A DNA stretch of 19,729 nucleotides from Prevotella sp. (GTDB taxonomy: Bacteria; Bacteroidota; Bacteroidia; Bacteroidales; Bacteroidaceae). The stretch is from the NCBI GenBank assembly GCA_021636625.1, contig JAJWLX010000060.1, forward strand, positions 1-19,729. Direction: 5' to 3'. Under the pieces are notes generated by a model, which saw only the letters and a list, made by a program, of their open reading frames with translations, did no database searches and was not told the DNA's origin. Below are positions 1-7,288 of the stretch, piece by piece (positions within the stretch are counted from its first letter, which is position 1; the number at the start of each line of letters is the position of its first letter). The position numbers and the translations under genes are program-made.

Positions 1-142
1 TCACGTAAGGGATGGTGGAAATAACGCTTGAACCTAACTGACTTCGCACACATGCTGCGACTCCGAAAGTCATTACATAGAGCGAAACGAGCAGCAGAAT
101 ATGCTGCCATACAAAAGATATAACTTCTTCTTTCTTAATCAT
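1..142 (-). CDS. YitT/YczE-like (DUF6198-type) membrane protein, N-terminal part
   Basis: Only the first 47 residues are in the window; the gene runs off the left edge. It opens MIKKEEV and then shows one hydrophobic helix (about residues 9-31, HILLLVSLYVMTFGVAA) followed by RSQLGSSVISTIPYV. A helix followed by a short 'LG.S.ISSIPY' stretch is typical of the YczE/YyaS/YitT/DUF6198 group of multi-pass membrane proteins, whose substrate is unknown. The ATG lies directly against the TAA of the upstream gene (no spacer), so it is almost certainly translated from the same transcript as the genes at 143-2567. The family call rests on the N-terminus only. Confidence 0.6.
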   Translation of the reverse strand, partial: MIKKEEVISFVWQHILLLVSLYVMTFGVAACVRSQLGSSVISTIPYV

Positions 143-388
143 TTATATTATTTTCTTAATCAATTCGTTCAGTTTATCCTCTCTGATAATCTTCGGCTGA
201 GCCTTGCCAGCGAGAATGAGAATCTTCTTGCCGTTACGATAGATATGAAGCTGTCGTGAGCGAACCGCGGCAGTCAACTCCTCATCGTTCTGCATGGCTT
301 GCCAGATAGGATAATATACTCCCTCAGGTTCAAACAACTTCTTTTGAAGATGCGAGCAGAGGTTTGTTGTATCAATAGTTATTGCCAT
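143..388 (-). CDS. Small hypothetical protein (81 aa)
   Basis: I do not recognise this protein. It has no signal peptide and no membrane segment. Charged and polar residues dominate, and the C-terminus is lysine rich (KIIREDKLNELIKKII). The segment RSRQLHIYRNGKKILILAGK reads as a short beta hairpin with alternating hydrophobics. It sits 26 nt after the YccF gene, and its stop codon touches the ATG of the next membrane-protein gene, so it looks like an operon member rather than a chance frame. It could be the N-terminal piece of a once longer protein. Its length and position support a real gene; no function can be given. Confidence 0.6.
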   Translation of the reverse strand: MAITIDTTNLCSHLQKKLFEPEGVYYPIWQAMQNDEELTAAVRSRQLHIYRNGKKILILAGKAQPKIIREDKLNELIKKII

Positions 389-414
389 ATTTCCTTCAAC
401 TTCTTCTTATCACT

Positions 415-792
415 TTAAAATCCCAACTCCACATCCTTGCCGAATGGTGCGAGCGAAAGCGCGGCCATCTTGAAATGCTGTTTTCCCCAAGGAATGCCGA
501 TAATCGTTATACATAAGAGAAAGCCGAAGAACAGATGCATGAGGCAAGCCCACAATCCTCCGAAAATCAGCCAGAGTAAATTCAACGGGATGCGAATGCA
601 ACCAGTTGGACTATTCGATTCTTTTACTGTAGAACCAAAAGGCCATAGGCAGAGCAGACCAATCTTGAATGTCTGTATTGCAAAGGGAATGCCGATGATA
701 GTACATGCAAGAGCCAGACTTCCGGTGAAATAACCGATGGCAGCTTCGAGACCTCCGAAGAGCCACCAAAGTAAGTTTCCTATTATGTGCAT
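415..792 (-). CDS. yccF: YccF family (DUF307) inner-membrane protein
   Basis: The 125-residue protein is built from two similar halves. Each half has a tryptophan-rich amphipathic start (NLLWWLFGGLEAAIGY and NLLWLIFGGLWACLMH), a long hydrophobic helix, and the motif TIIGIPxxxQxFK followed by a 'PFG' turn (LWPFG, LAPFG). This duplicated arrangement of two YccF repeats is diagnostic of the family. YccF proteins are inner-membrane proteins of unknown function. The length is normal. The ATG at 792 follows the thioredoxin stop by 20 nt on the same strand, consistent with co-transcription from the promoter near 2655. Confident family call, no biochemical role known. Confidence 0.9.
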   Translation of the reverse strand: MHIIGNLLWWLFGGLEAAIGYFTGSLALACTIIGIPFAIQTFKIGLLCLWPFGSTVKESNSPTGCIRIPLNLLWLIFGGLWACLMHLFFGFLLCITIIGIPWGKQHFKMAALSLAPFGKDVELGF

Positions 793-812
793 AAGATTAT
801 TCTTTTTATCTT

Positions 813-1112
813 TTATATCAAGAATGGATCAAGCGTAGCCAGCAGTTCGGCTTTATCTACCACACCGCTTGTGCGCCACAATACTTCTCCGTTTCGGAAA
901 AGCATCAGCGTAGGCACGGATTGGATGCGGTATTGGCTTGCTGTTACGCCGTACTTATCTACATCCACCTTGATGATTCGGATGCGGTCGCCCAATACAC
1001 TCTTCACCTGCTCCAGAATGGGGTGCATCGCCTTGCAAGGTTGGCACCAGGTGGCAAAGAAATCGACCAGAACAAGCTGGCCACTGTTTATTACATTATT
1101 GAATGTCTCCAT
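813..1112 (-). CDS. Thioredoxin (WCQPC active site)
   Basis: A 99-residue single-domain thioredoxin. The N-terminal strand LVLVDFFATW leads into the redox motif W22-C23-Q24-P25-C26-K27. KVDVDKYG is the usual third strand, and the cis-proline is P67 in SVPTLMLF. The length matches cytoplasmic thioredoxins and there is no signal peptide, so it should act as a cytosolic disulfide reductase. The active-site dipeptide is Gln-Pro rather than the canonical Gly-Pro, which tunes redox potential in other thioredoxin-like proteins. It lies 2 nt downstream of the hydrolase gene and 20 nt upstream of yccF. Since this is probably not the main genomic trxA, no symbol is given. Confidence 0.92.
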   Translation of the reverse strand: METFNNVINSGQLVLVDFFATWCQPCKAMHPILEQVKSVLGDRIRIIKVDVDKYGVTASQYRIQSVPTLMLFRNGEVLWRTSGVVDKAELLATLDPFLI

Positions 1113-1114
1113 AA

Positions 1115-1915
1115 TTATTTGTCTATTTCTGTGAAACGATTAAAAGTTCTGCCGTCCCTTGTTACTTTCCCGAAGAACATATCTTCCGGTCTTACCCAAT
1201 AGGCTTGGTCTCCATAGAGAGCCTGATAAACCACCATGCGCTCCTGAGTCTCGGAGTCGAAGGCAGAATGGATGAACTTGTATTTGCCGCCCTTGAAGTG
1301 CTGGAAATATCTTTCTTCCTTTGCTGAAAACTCCATCATCATTTTCTGGGCAAGGGGAGCGTTCCATGTCTTCACCTCCTGCTCAGTAGGCGTATGACCG
1401 CCGGGGAAGTGGAAGGCTTGATTGTAATGCTCCAGGAAGAGAGGGGAGAAGTGAGCCAGGGTGTCCTGCTCACCAAAAAGTCCCCACACACGATCCTTAT
1501 AATAGGGGTTGCAATGGTCAAACTGCACGGCTTCCAGTTCCGCAAACTCCTCAATCAGCGCCTCGTCAATCACCAGCTGCTGATTGCCGTCCCTTCTCGG
1601 TGCCTTGTATTCATGCTCTCCGATTCGCTCTTTCAGAAACTCCGTCATCATGAAATACGGATTGCCGAGCAGGGCAGGAATGCCCACCACCGGAGCCAGC
1701 ATCTGGGCGAGGAAAGAGCCGCAGCTGTTGCCCAGAAGCAAGTCGGGCTGCTCCCGGTCGATGATGGAGCGAATCTCCTTCAGTGCCTCCTTGGGGTGCA
1801 ATGGCAGGTCGGGAGTCAGCACCACCGCCGTCCCCTCAAACGCCTCTTTCAAGGCTCTCGCCATCGGACAACTTCCCGTGGCGAAGAATCCGTGTAGGAA
1901 TAATATCTTCTTCAT
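1115..1915 (-). CDS. YqiA/YcfP-like alpha/beta-hydrolase fused to a C-terminal DUF1653 domain
   Basis: Residues 1-190 are a small esterase-type alpha/beta hydrolase: MKKILFLHGF (oxyanion H8-G9), the nucleophile elbow GNSCGS with S64, an acid-bearing loop in GLFGEQDTLAHF, and the catalytic-histidine motif FPGGHTPT. Residues about 200-266 are a separate domain reading HFKGGKYKFI...V.YQALYGD..YWVRPEDMFFGKV.RDG..F.RF, which is the DUF1653 signature. Stand-alone versions of both exist; here they are one polypeptide. It is predicted to be cytosolic because there is no signal peptide. The substrate is unknown; YqiA-type proteins act on short acyl esters. The gene follows the recombinase-like gene by 22 nt and precedes thioredoxin by 2 nt, so it is an operon member. 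Confidence 0.85.
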   Translation of the reverse strand: MKKILFLHGFFATGSCPMARALKEAFEGTAVVLTPDLPLHPKEALKEIRSIIDREQPDLLLGNSCGSFLAQMLAPVVGIPALLGNPYFMMTEFLKERIGEHEYKAPRRDGNQQLVIDEALIEEFAELEAVQFDHCNPYYKDRVWGLFGEQDTLAHFSPLFLEHYNQAFHFPGGHTPTEQEVKTWNAPLAQKMMMEFSAKEERYFQHFKGGKYKFIHSAFDSETQERMVVYQALYGDQAYWVRPEDMFFGKVTRDGRTFNRFTEIDK

Positions 1916-1937
1916 GCTCTATTCTTCAATGTCTTGT

Positions 1938-2567
1938 TTACTTTGTGTCTCTTTTCTTGATTGGTCCGGAGTGGTTGCCTCTGTTGAGCTTGATTCCGTG
2001 CTTGTTGAGAATGCGGAATACGGAGCTTCTGCTTCTGAATCCGCTGGCTCTCCAGATTTCATCTATCGGATGTCCGGCAACATAGAGGTTCACTACAGTC
2101 TTCTCTCTGTCGAGCTTCTGCATCTTGCTGGCAGAAACAGGAGGCAGAGACACAATCATCTTTTCCTGCAGCTTGATTACATGCTCTGCAGATTTCCTGA
2201 GAGCAAGGACTTCGTCGGGCAGGGAACCCATCATTACCAATACGTCAGATGGCTTGGTTTCCGGAAACAGGATGTTGCTGGAGTCAATCCGGTCGTGGAT
2301 GCTGATGATGCGAATGACCTTTACCCGGCAGAATTCCAGGAATATTGCCAGTTCACGACTGCCACGCAAGGCGTTGGAAAATTTCGGAATCACCAGTTCA
2401 TCGCCTCTTTGCAATGCTGCCATCAGCTGTTTCCACAGCGGTCTGTGGCGTTCGTTATCATCACTTTCTTCGATGATTCTTACACAACCGAACTCGTTCA
2501 TCCATTTGCGGTCTTCTTCCAGTTTGTCATACTGGGATGTAGCCATGATGTAGCCTACTTTTGCCAT
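1938..2567 (-). CDS. Degenerate serine-recombinase (resolvase)-like protein
   Basis: A 209-residue protein with the fold outline of a small resolvase/invertase. It has an N-terminal GYIMATSQYDKLEED that aligns with the usual GYARVSTxDQ, then the helix KQLMAALQRGDELVIPKFSNALRGS matching 'L..GD.LVVxKLDRLGR', and a C-terminal helix-turn-helix (about 160-200; PIDEIWRASGFRSRSSVFRIL). The catalytic positions look wrong: the nucleophilic Ser is Thr10 by alignment (a Ser follows at 11), the Arg two before it is Met8, and the conserved Asp-Arg pair is Ser-Asn. I infer it may not recombine DNA and could act as a DNA-binding regulator. It is the first gene of the minus-strand run, with a promoter box at 2652-2659. 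Confidence 0.75.
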   Translation of the reverse strand: MAKVGYIMATSQYDKLEEDRKWMNEFGCVRIIEESDDNERHRPLWKQLMAALQRGDELVIPKFSNALRGSRELAIFLEFCRVKVIRIISIHDRIDSSNILFPETKPSDVLVMMGSLPDEVLALRKSAEHVIKLQEKMIVSLPPVSASKMQKLDREKTVVNLYVAGHPIDEIWRASGFRSRSSVFRILNKHGIKLNRGNHSGPIKKRDTK

Positions 2568-2651
2568 ATCAAAATGTTTTATTGACTGATAACTTGATAG
2601 TTATGCGCCTTTTTATGGCAGGATAACACCTGCTCAGGCACGATTTTTCTG

Positions 2652-2659
2652 CAAAGATA
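2652..2659 (-). promoter_or_regulatory. Bacteroidota -7 promoter box for the 2567-to-1 operon
   Basis: On the minus strand this reads TATCTTTG, an exact match to the Bacteroidota TAnnTTTG -7 element, about 85 nt upstream of the start at 2567. No clear TTTG -33 element is visible at the expected spacing. It would drive the closely spaced run of six genes on the minus strand. Confidence 0.6.
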
Positions 2660-2830
2660 CAAATTATATTCAGAAATGGATTCATACTATTTGGTTTTGT
2701 TGGTTCAGCAGACTTGATTTAACCTAATTTATAAATAGGAGCGCATCTTCAAGAATCATACTGCAAAGAGTATGAAACATAAAATAACATAAAGTCTGAT
2801 TGTAGTGTCGTTAATGTGGCATTTTATCTG

Positions 2831-2838
2831 TATCTTTG
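2831..2838 (+). promoter_or_regulatory. -7 promoter box for the interrupted lipoprotein gene
   Basis: TATCTTTG, matching TAnnTTTG, divergent from the minus-strand promoter at 2655. Transcription should start just downstream, which leaves about 100 nt of leader before the ATG chosen at 2947. A TTG at 2836 inside this box cannot be a start codon. Confidence 0.65.
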
Positions 2839-2946
2839 CACGCAAAAATTTTCAATTACATGCCAATGGATAATAGGAATACAGTACAGTTGAACAGTTT
2901 TGTCGGTTGCTTCGGTAACTCCTCAGCAACAGGTCTCAAAAACCAA

Positions 2947-3972
2947 ATGAAAGAAAGTAAAGCAAGTGAAAGAAAAACAACTCAGCAGAGTTTATTCTTT
3001 CACTTGCTTTTTTTATGTGCCTTACTCATGATCACCTCATGCAGTGGAAGTCGTCAATATGATTTCAAGTCTTCTGAAGATGCGTTGAAACAGTACCAGG
3101 CTTTCTTTCAGACGATAAAAGTACATTCTGACTCTGATTCAGAGCAGCTTGCAGGTTTCATCAACCAGTGGCACGAGTATGGAGACACCGTGTTGAACTT
3201 CATCAGGAAGGACCCTTCGTTCAATGCGCACAGTGGACTTTCCATGAAGTATGATCTGATTTCAGACTCCATCCGCACAGAACTGCTGGGGATGACTGGC
3301 AACTGTACTTTGAGCGATGTGGCTTATGTGAAGCTCCACACCTCTTTATATAAGGATAACAAGGAACTCGGCTCTTTGAAGGAAAATGCCACCAAGTTCT
3401 TCGCCACCTTGGATCAATCGCCTGCCTACGACCTGGAAGTTCACAGAGCCTTGGCCAACTACTCCAAGTTCCTGCTGAGCACTAAGTCGCATGGCATCAA
3501 GTCAAGAAAGGAACTCGTGGCGTTCCTGCATGAAGAAGACCGCCATTTCCGCACGTTCCTCGCTCATATCGACGAATGCTCATCCATCGGAATGACGGAA
3601 ATCACCAACCATACGGCAGACATCTGTTCTGCCATCTACAAATCCGCTTCCAGGAATTAGCTGCCTGCTTCTGAGACCCTCGTTCTCATGTCCATGCGAA
3701 CAGACCGCCGTCTGATTCTCAACGCCCAGGTTTGCCGTGACGCTTTGAAGCGAGGAAAAATCAGAGATGCTATCCAATCCAATGCCTATCTCTGGATGAT
3801 ATTGCAGCCCTATCTCTCGATGGATGCGCTGGCCATTGCCATGCTCACCCCGGAGCAGGCTCAGCTGATGACGGACATCGCCAAGGATTATCCTGCCATC
3901 ATCACGAGACTTGAAGGCAAGCACCTTGTCAACAAGGAAGTGTCCAACAAGATTCCAGCCCAGCTGATATAG
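2947..3972 (+). pseudogene. Helical lipoprotein gene interrupted by an in-frame TAG
   Basis: From the ATG at 2947 the product has a basic N-terminus, a hydrophobic helix and a lipobox ending ITSC (Cys32), so it is a predicted SPII lipoprotein. ATGs at 2860 and 2866 are in frame, but only the 2947 start gives a normal signal length. The body is polar and helical, with no recognised domain. Reading stops at TAG 3658-3660, yet the same frame continues open and protein-like for another 103 codons to TAG 3970-3972 (LPASETLVLMSMRTDRR..., later LEGKHLVNKEVSNKI). A single CAG(Gln)-to-TAG change explains this. Either the gene is a nonsense pseudogene or the stop is suppressed. The last few codons overlap the traF remnant, so the natural 3' end may be lost. 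Confidence 0.7.
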
Positions 3973-4063
3973 CGTCCCTGGACCCCCATAAAATCAAGGG
4001 GCTTCTGGAGTCCTTGAACATGGGATAGCTTACGTACTGATTTTCGTTTACTTCTCCTGACAT
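3955..4063 (-). pseudogene. traF (DUF4133) remnant of a Bacteroides-type conjugative element
   Basis: On the minus strand an ATG at 4063 opens MSGEVNENQYVSYPMFK. One missing base near 4012-4013 then shifts the frame; restoring a single G gives GLQKPLDFMGVQGRYISWAG. The pattern 'YPMFKGLQ.PLEFMG..GRY' is the N-terminus of conjugation protein TraF/DUF4133, a small inner-membrane component of the conjugation apparatus. Similarity ends near 3955, where the sequence merges with the 3' end of the lipoprotein gene. It is therefore both frameshifted and truncated. It follows the traE remnant by 28 nt, the normal traE-traF order. Confidence 0.72.
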
Positions 4064-4091
4064 GATGTATTCTTAATGCTTGAACGATAGA

Positions 4092-4181
4092 TTAGAGGCC
4101 GAAGAACAAAGGCAGAGCCTGGGCTTTAGCAATGAGGATGATACATGCGCCAACAACCATCATGATCTTCTTCTTGAAATC
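4092..4181 (-). pseudogene. traE (DUF4134) C-terminal remnant
   Basis: The minus-strand frame ending at TAA 4094-4092 reads DFKKKIMMVVGACIILIAKA then QALPLFFGL. This resembles the last transmembrane helix and C-terminus of TraE/DUF4134 conjugation proteins. The frame is closed upstream by TAA at 4184-4182 and no signal peptide or N-terminal helix is present, so only the 3' end survives. Together with the traF fragment it marks the footprint of a lost conjugative element. The family call depends on a short match and on synteny with traF. Confidence 0.6.
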
Positions 4182-4472
4182 TTACTGATTGCTCGTAATA
4201 TACTGATAATCAATACTAATTAGGGTGGCAAAATGACGAAAGAAACAAATTAGGAACAACAAAATCAAGAAACCCCAAAATGAAAGCATGAGAAAACAAT
4301 TATTAACACGGTAAATAACGGAATTTTTCCGATTTTATCCTTTTCAATATGTAGTCATTATAAAAAATGGTAAATCTCTTATTAGACTAACTGAGTGAAA
4401 ATATAAAGGGCTTTTTAACCTTGATGAAAGTTAAAAAAAATAAATATCTCATATTTTCTCGTTAGATTTATA
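4182..4472. other. AT-rich intergenic stretch, no gene seen
   Basis: The sequence between the traE remnant and the restriction-modification promoter is strongly AT rich and stops occur in all frames. It contains poly-A tracts (for example near 4432-4442) but no convincing inverted repeat, RNA gene or insertion-sequence end. It probably marks the left boundary of the acquired restriction-modification module. Confidence 0.5.
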
Positions 4473-4480
4473 TATCTTTG
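4473..4480 (+). promoter_or_regulatory. -7 promoter box of the restriction-modification operon
   Basis: TATCTTTG lies 26 nt before the ATG of the XRE regulator at 4507 and fits the Bacteroidota TAnnTTTG element. The short leader leaves room for the regulator to bind at or near the start site, as controller proteins of restriction-modification systems do. No clear C-box could be assigned. Confidence 0.7.
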
Positions 4481-4506
4481 CATCAAAATTAAACAAATAT
4501 GAATAT

Positions 4507-4719
4507 ATGGCTAATTTGAATAGACTTAAAGCAGTACTTGCAGAGCAAGATAAAACAGGGAAATGGCTTGCTGAACAACTTGGAAAATCAACTTGCACTG
4601 TGAGCAAATGGTGTAAAAACTCTGTTCAGCCAGATCTTAATACGCTAAATGAAATAGCGAATAAACTACACGTAGATATTAAAGATCTGTTAGTTAGCAA
4701 TCTGAATGATATAAAATAA
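4507..4719 (+). CDS. XRE-family helix-turn-helix regulator of the restriction-modification operon
   Basis: A 70-residue protein that is essentially one Cro/C1-type HTH. The helices are seen in LNRLKAVLAEQDKTGKWLAE, QLGKSTCTVSKWCKN (recognition helix) and PDLNTLNEIANKLHVDIKDL. The size and the pattern 'TVSKWCxN..QPxLxTLxxIAxxLxVDIKDLL' match the small regulators that precede methyltransferase genes in Bacteroidota type II systems. It is followed after 1 nt by the methyltransferase ATG, so the three genes are translationally linked. Probable role: timing of methyltransferase and endonuclease expression by binding its own promoter region. The controller role is inferred from context. Confidence 0.85.
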   Translation: MANLNRLKAVLAEQDKTGKWLAEQLGKSTCTVSKWCKNSVQPDLNTLNEIANKLHVDIKDLLVSNLNDIK

Positions 4720-4720
4720 C

Positions 4721-5917
4721 ATGGTTAAATATGAATTATCACAAGAGAAATTAGATGTGATTAACAAAACACGTTCTAATATATTTGATTGGAGAGGACA
4801 ATTTACTCCAGAGCTTATTGAATATCTTCTTTCAGTTTTCTCAAAACCAGGAGACGTTGTTGCAGATCCGTTTTCTGGAAGCGGAACTGTTCTGTTAGAA
4901 TCAATTCGCTGTGGATATGATGCTTTGGGGTTTGAAATAAATCCGAGCGCATTTTACATGTCCAAATTCTTTGAGTATTGTAAATTGACACTTAGTAAAC
5001 GGGAAGAACTTATCACAGAACTTCGCGAACTAGTTGGGTACAATATTAAAAATATGAATTCTGACAAAATGGTTTACACAAAAGACAATGATTATCGCAC
5101 AGCTTATGTGGAATTGCTTGATTTTGCAAAATATTGCAATTCGGTTATTCCTAATCATTTATTGCCTTTTGTGATAAATGTATTATTCATGTGCGAAAAG
5201 GATAAAAAGATGTCTTTAAAAGCATCTCTTGTTAAGAATATAAATTCTTTGAAGAGTCTTTTGTTTTCATTACCTAAGACCAATAATAAGATTGAAGCAA
5301 ATTGGTCAGACGCACGTTGCATCTCGGAAAAATATAATGAGAAGATAGACATTATTATTACTAGTCCTCCATATATAAATGTATTCAATTATCATCAAAA
5401 CTATAGAGGTATAGTAGAGTGTTTTAATTACAATCTTTTAAATGTTGCAAATAGCGAAATAGGTTCAAATAGAAAAAATAGGCAAAACCGTTTTAAAACA
5501 GTTGTTCAATATGCGATAGATATGGGACATGTATTACAGAGTTGCACTTCTTCGCTCAAAACTGGAGGGGTGATGATTTGGATTGTAGGTAGATGTTCAA
5601 ACGTGAGAAAAGTTCCATTTTATAATTCAAACATAATCTCAGACCTTGTAAACATTATACCTGGTCTTCAGTTGGAACAAATATCTCAACGTCAATTTGG
5701 AAATCGTTTTGGCGAGAAAATAATAGAAGATATTATTATCGTAAAAAAGACTTCTAACGTTGCTTTTGTTCCATTAAGTAACACTTTTGAAGCTATTGGC
5801 ATACGACACTTGGAAAAGGCATTGCCATATGTTGAAGAAAAAGATAAAGCCGATATAGAAGTGTTAATAAACAAACATAATACTGTAATTGAATCTCCAA
5901 TACTTAATAAATTATGA
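4721..5917 (+). CDS. Type II DNA amino-methyltransferase (N4-C or N6-A)
   Basis: A 398-residue DNA methyltransferase. The SAM-binding motif I is ADPFSGSGT (48-56), followed by LGFEINPSAF (motif II acidic residue, about 72). The catalytic motif IV is IDIIITSPPY (TSPPY at 214-218). A further strand, GGVMIWIVGR (282-291), fits the later motifs. Motif I precedes motif IV with about 160 residues between them, which may hold the target-recognition part. TSPPY is most common in N4-cytosine and some N6-adenine enzymes, so an exocyclic amino group is modified rather than C5. Its last four bases (ATGA) overlap the endonuclease start, giving coupled expression. It should protect the host DNA from the partner nuclease; the recognition site is not readable from the sequence. 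Confidence 0.9.
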   Translation: MVKYELSQEKLDVINKTRSNIFDWRGQFTPELIEYLLSVFSKPGDVVADPFSGSGTVLLESIRCGYDALGFEINPSAFYMSKFFEYCKLTLSKREELITELRELVGYNIKNMNSDKMVYTKDNDYRTAYVELLDFAKYCNSVIPNHLLPFVINVLFMCEKDKKMSLKASLVKNINSLKSLLFSLPKTNNKIEANWSDARCISEKYNEKIDIIITSPPYINVFNYHQNYRGIVECFNYNLLNVANSEIGSNRKNRQNRFKTVVQYAIDMGHVLQSCTSSLKTGGVMIWIVGRCSNVRKVPFYNSNIISDLVNIIPGLQLEQISQRQFGNRFGEKIIEDIIIVKKTSNVAFVPLSNTFEAIGIRHLEKALPYVEEKDKADIEVLINKHNTVIESPILNKL

Positions 5918-6804
5918 TACAATTTCCTCATAAAGAAAAGTTGCTTGCTGCAATAGACAACAGAAAAGCAGCAGGTGATATTGATATTTTACGTGAAGCT
6001 TATCATGCTTATGAACAATGGATACAGCAGATGACGTCTTTACGTTCAACTGGTGACGAATTCCTGTCGGACTTGGTAAGACTACTTAACGAGTATAAAA
6101 ATTATCTTGAAGTAGATCTTATAGCAGGTAGAGGAAGTGATTTTATCAAACGTCAAAAGGGACAACTGAAATTGGACAATAGTGTAATTGAAGAATTTTT
6201 GCCATATTTAGTTTCCCCTAAATTGTTGGATAATCTCCCAACAAATTACGAACTTGAAACAGGGTCTCAGACCAGTTTTATGTCATTATCTTTTTGTCCA
6301 TCAAGCATAAGAACACTTGACAAGCCGCAAGTTACTATCAAAGAGAAAGATCAAGATTTTACAATAGGTAAATCTGTATTTTATAAATTTTCAACAGACC
6401 AATCATTTAGTGCAAACAATACGATAGATGGCAAATTATTTTTGGCGGTGCTTGCTGCTGAATGCAAGGTTAACTATGACAAAACCATGTTCCAAGAATG
6501 TGCAGGTACAGCAGCAAGGCTTAAACAAGGATGTCCTATTTCAAAATATTATGCTCTTGTAGAATATCTTGATATGCAACCAGAGGACACCCGATTGACA
6601 AGTATTGACAACGTATTTCTTTTAAGGAAGTGCAAAAGGCTACCATACGAGAAAAGAAGTGTATACGAAGAGGTTAGGGCACAGCATATAAACAACCCCA
6701 TTAGTTTTGACGTAATGAAGTTGTTTGTGAAAGAGATGCAGAATTTTATCAATGCAACATGGTATGATCCAGAAGCTGCTTTGGCAAGAGGTGCATTTGT
6801 GTAA
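5914..6804 (+). CDS. Bpu10I-like type II restriction endonuclease
   Basis: A 296-residue protein directly overlapping the methyltransferase stop by ATGA. The central part carries a PD-(D/E)XK-like core: a polar strand with KDQDFTIGKSVFYKFS (145-160), then the catalytic AVLAAECKVNYDKTM with E183-x-K185, then a conserved helix QECAGTAARLKQGCPISKYY. Residues 60-100 (YKNYLEVDLIAGRG, RQKGQLKLDNSVIEEFLPYL) and the C-terminal WYDPEAALARGAF match what I remember of the Bpu10I family of restriction enzymes, which cut within CCTNAGC-like sites. Family assignment is from memory; the nuclease role is strongly backed by the operon. It appears intact, so this is a potentially active defence system. Confidence 0.8.
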   Translation: MIQFPHKEKLLAAIDNRKAAGDIDILREAYHAYEQWIQQMTSLRSTGDEFLSDLVRLLNEYKNYLEVDLIAGRGSDFIKRQKGQLKLDNSVIEEFLPYLVSPKLLDNLPTNYELETGSQTSFMSLSFCPSSIRTLDKPQVTIKEKDQDFTIGKSVFYKFSTDQSFSANNTIDGKLFLAVLAAECKVNYDKTMFQECAGTAARLKQGCPISKYYALVEYLDMQPEDTRLTSIDNVFLLRKCKRLPYEKRSVYEEVRAQHINNPISFDVMKLFVKEMQNFINATWYDPEAALARGAFV

Positions 6805-6906
6805 AACGTATCCATAAACGTATTACTTTTTATAACACTATCTTTAATAAGTTCAATCGTATTATGCTAAGCAAATGTATTTTTTAACTATAAATTCGAA
6901 AAGCAT

Positions 6907-7251
6907 ATGGTTATAGAAATAACGACAAAAAAAATTGCAGTGTTTTTCACCATCGTCATTTTGATTTGCGGTGGCTTTGCCTGTGGATTTTATTTAGGGA
7001 AAAGAGGAACTGTTCCTAAAGAAGAATACACAACTGCTCGACAATACGCTATCTATACGTCAGAAATGTTAAAGGCATTACATTCCGACATAGGTAAGCC
7101 CTATATTAGCAATGTGGATTTTTGTACAAATGCAAGGGCCATAGCAACACTGAAAGCCAAAGCAACAGGCAAAAAATATTCAGAAACACAAGGCACCTCA
7201 TATACATTAGAAGAATTGTTAGATGTAAATTCTTTGCTAAAAGAGGAATAA
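6907..7251 (+). CDS. Small single-pass membrane protein of unknown function
   Basis: A 114-residue protein starting MVIEITTKK, with one transmembrane segment at about residues 9-29 (IAVFFTIVILICGGFACGFYLG) and a polar tail of about 85 residues that is helical and lysine/glutamate rich. It is not recognised. The first helix contains two cysteines but no lipobox at a cleavage position, so it is probably an anchored protein rather than a lipoprotein. It lies about 100 nt after the endonuclease on the same strand and has similarly AT-rich composition, so it may have arrived with the restriction-modification genes. A role in that system is not implied by the sequence. Confidence 0.65.
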   Translation: MVIEITTKKIAVFFTIVILICGGFACGFYLGKRGTVPKEEYTTARQYAIYTSEMLKALHSDIGKPYISNVDFCTNARAIATLKAKATGKKYSETQGTSYTLEELLDVNSLLKEE

Positions 7252-7288
7252 AAACGATATGCACAGAAGGTATAGTATGTAAATCTTT

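Noticed and set aside
1584..2585. Long plus-strand open frame of 333 codons
   Set aside because: It is antisense to the hydrolase and recombinase-like genes, its translation is rich in Cys/His/Phe without domain pattern, and the minus-strand frames have clear motifs.
2836..2946. TTG start at 2836 for the lipoprotein gene
   Set aside because: The TTG lies inside the -7 promoter box, and the signal peptide begins properly only at ATG 2947.
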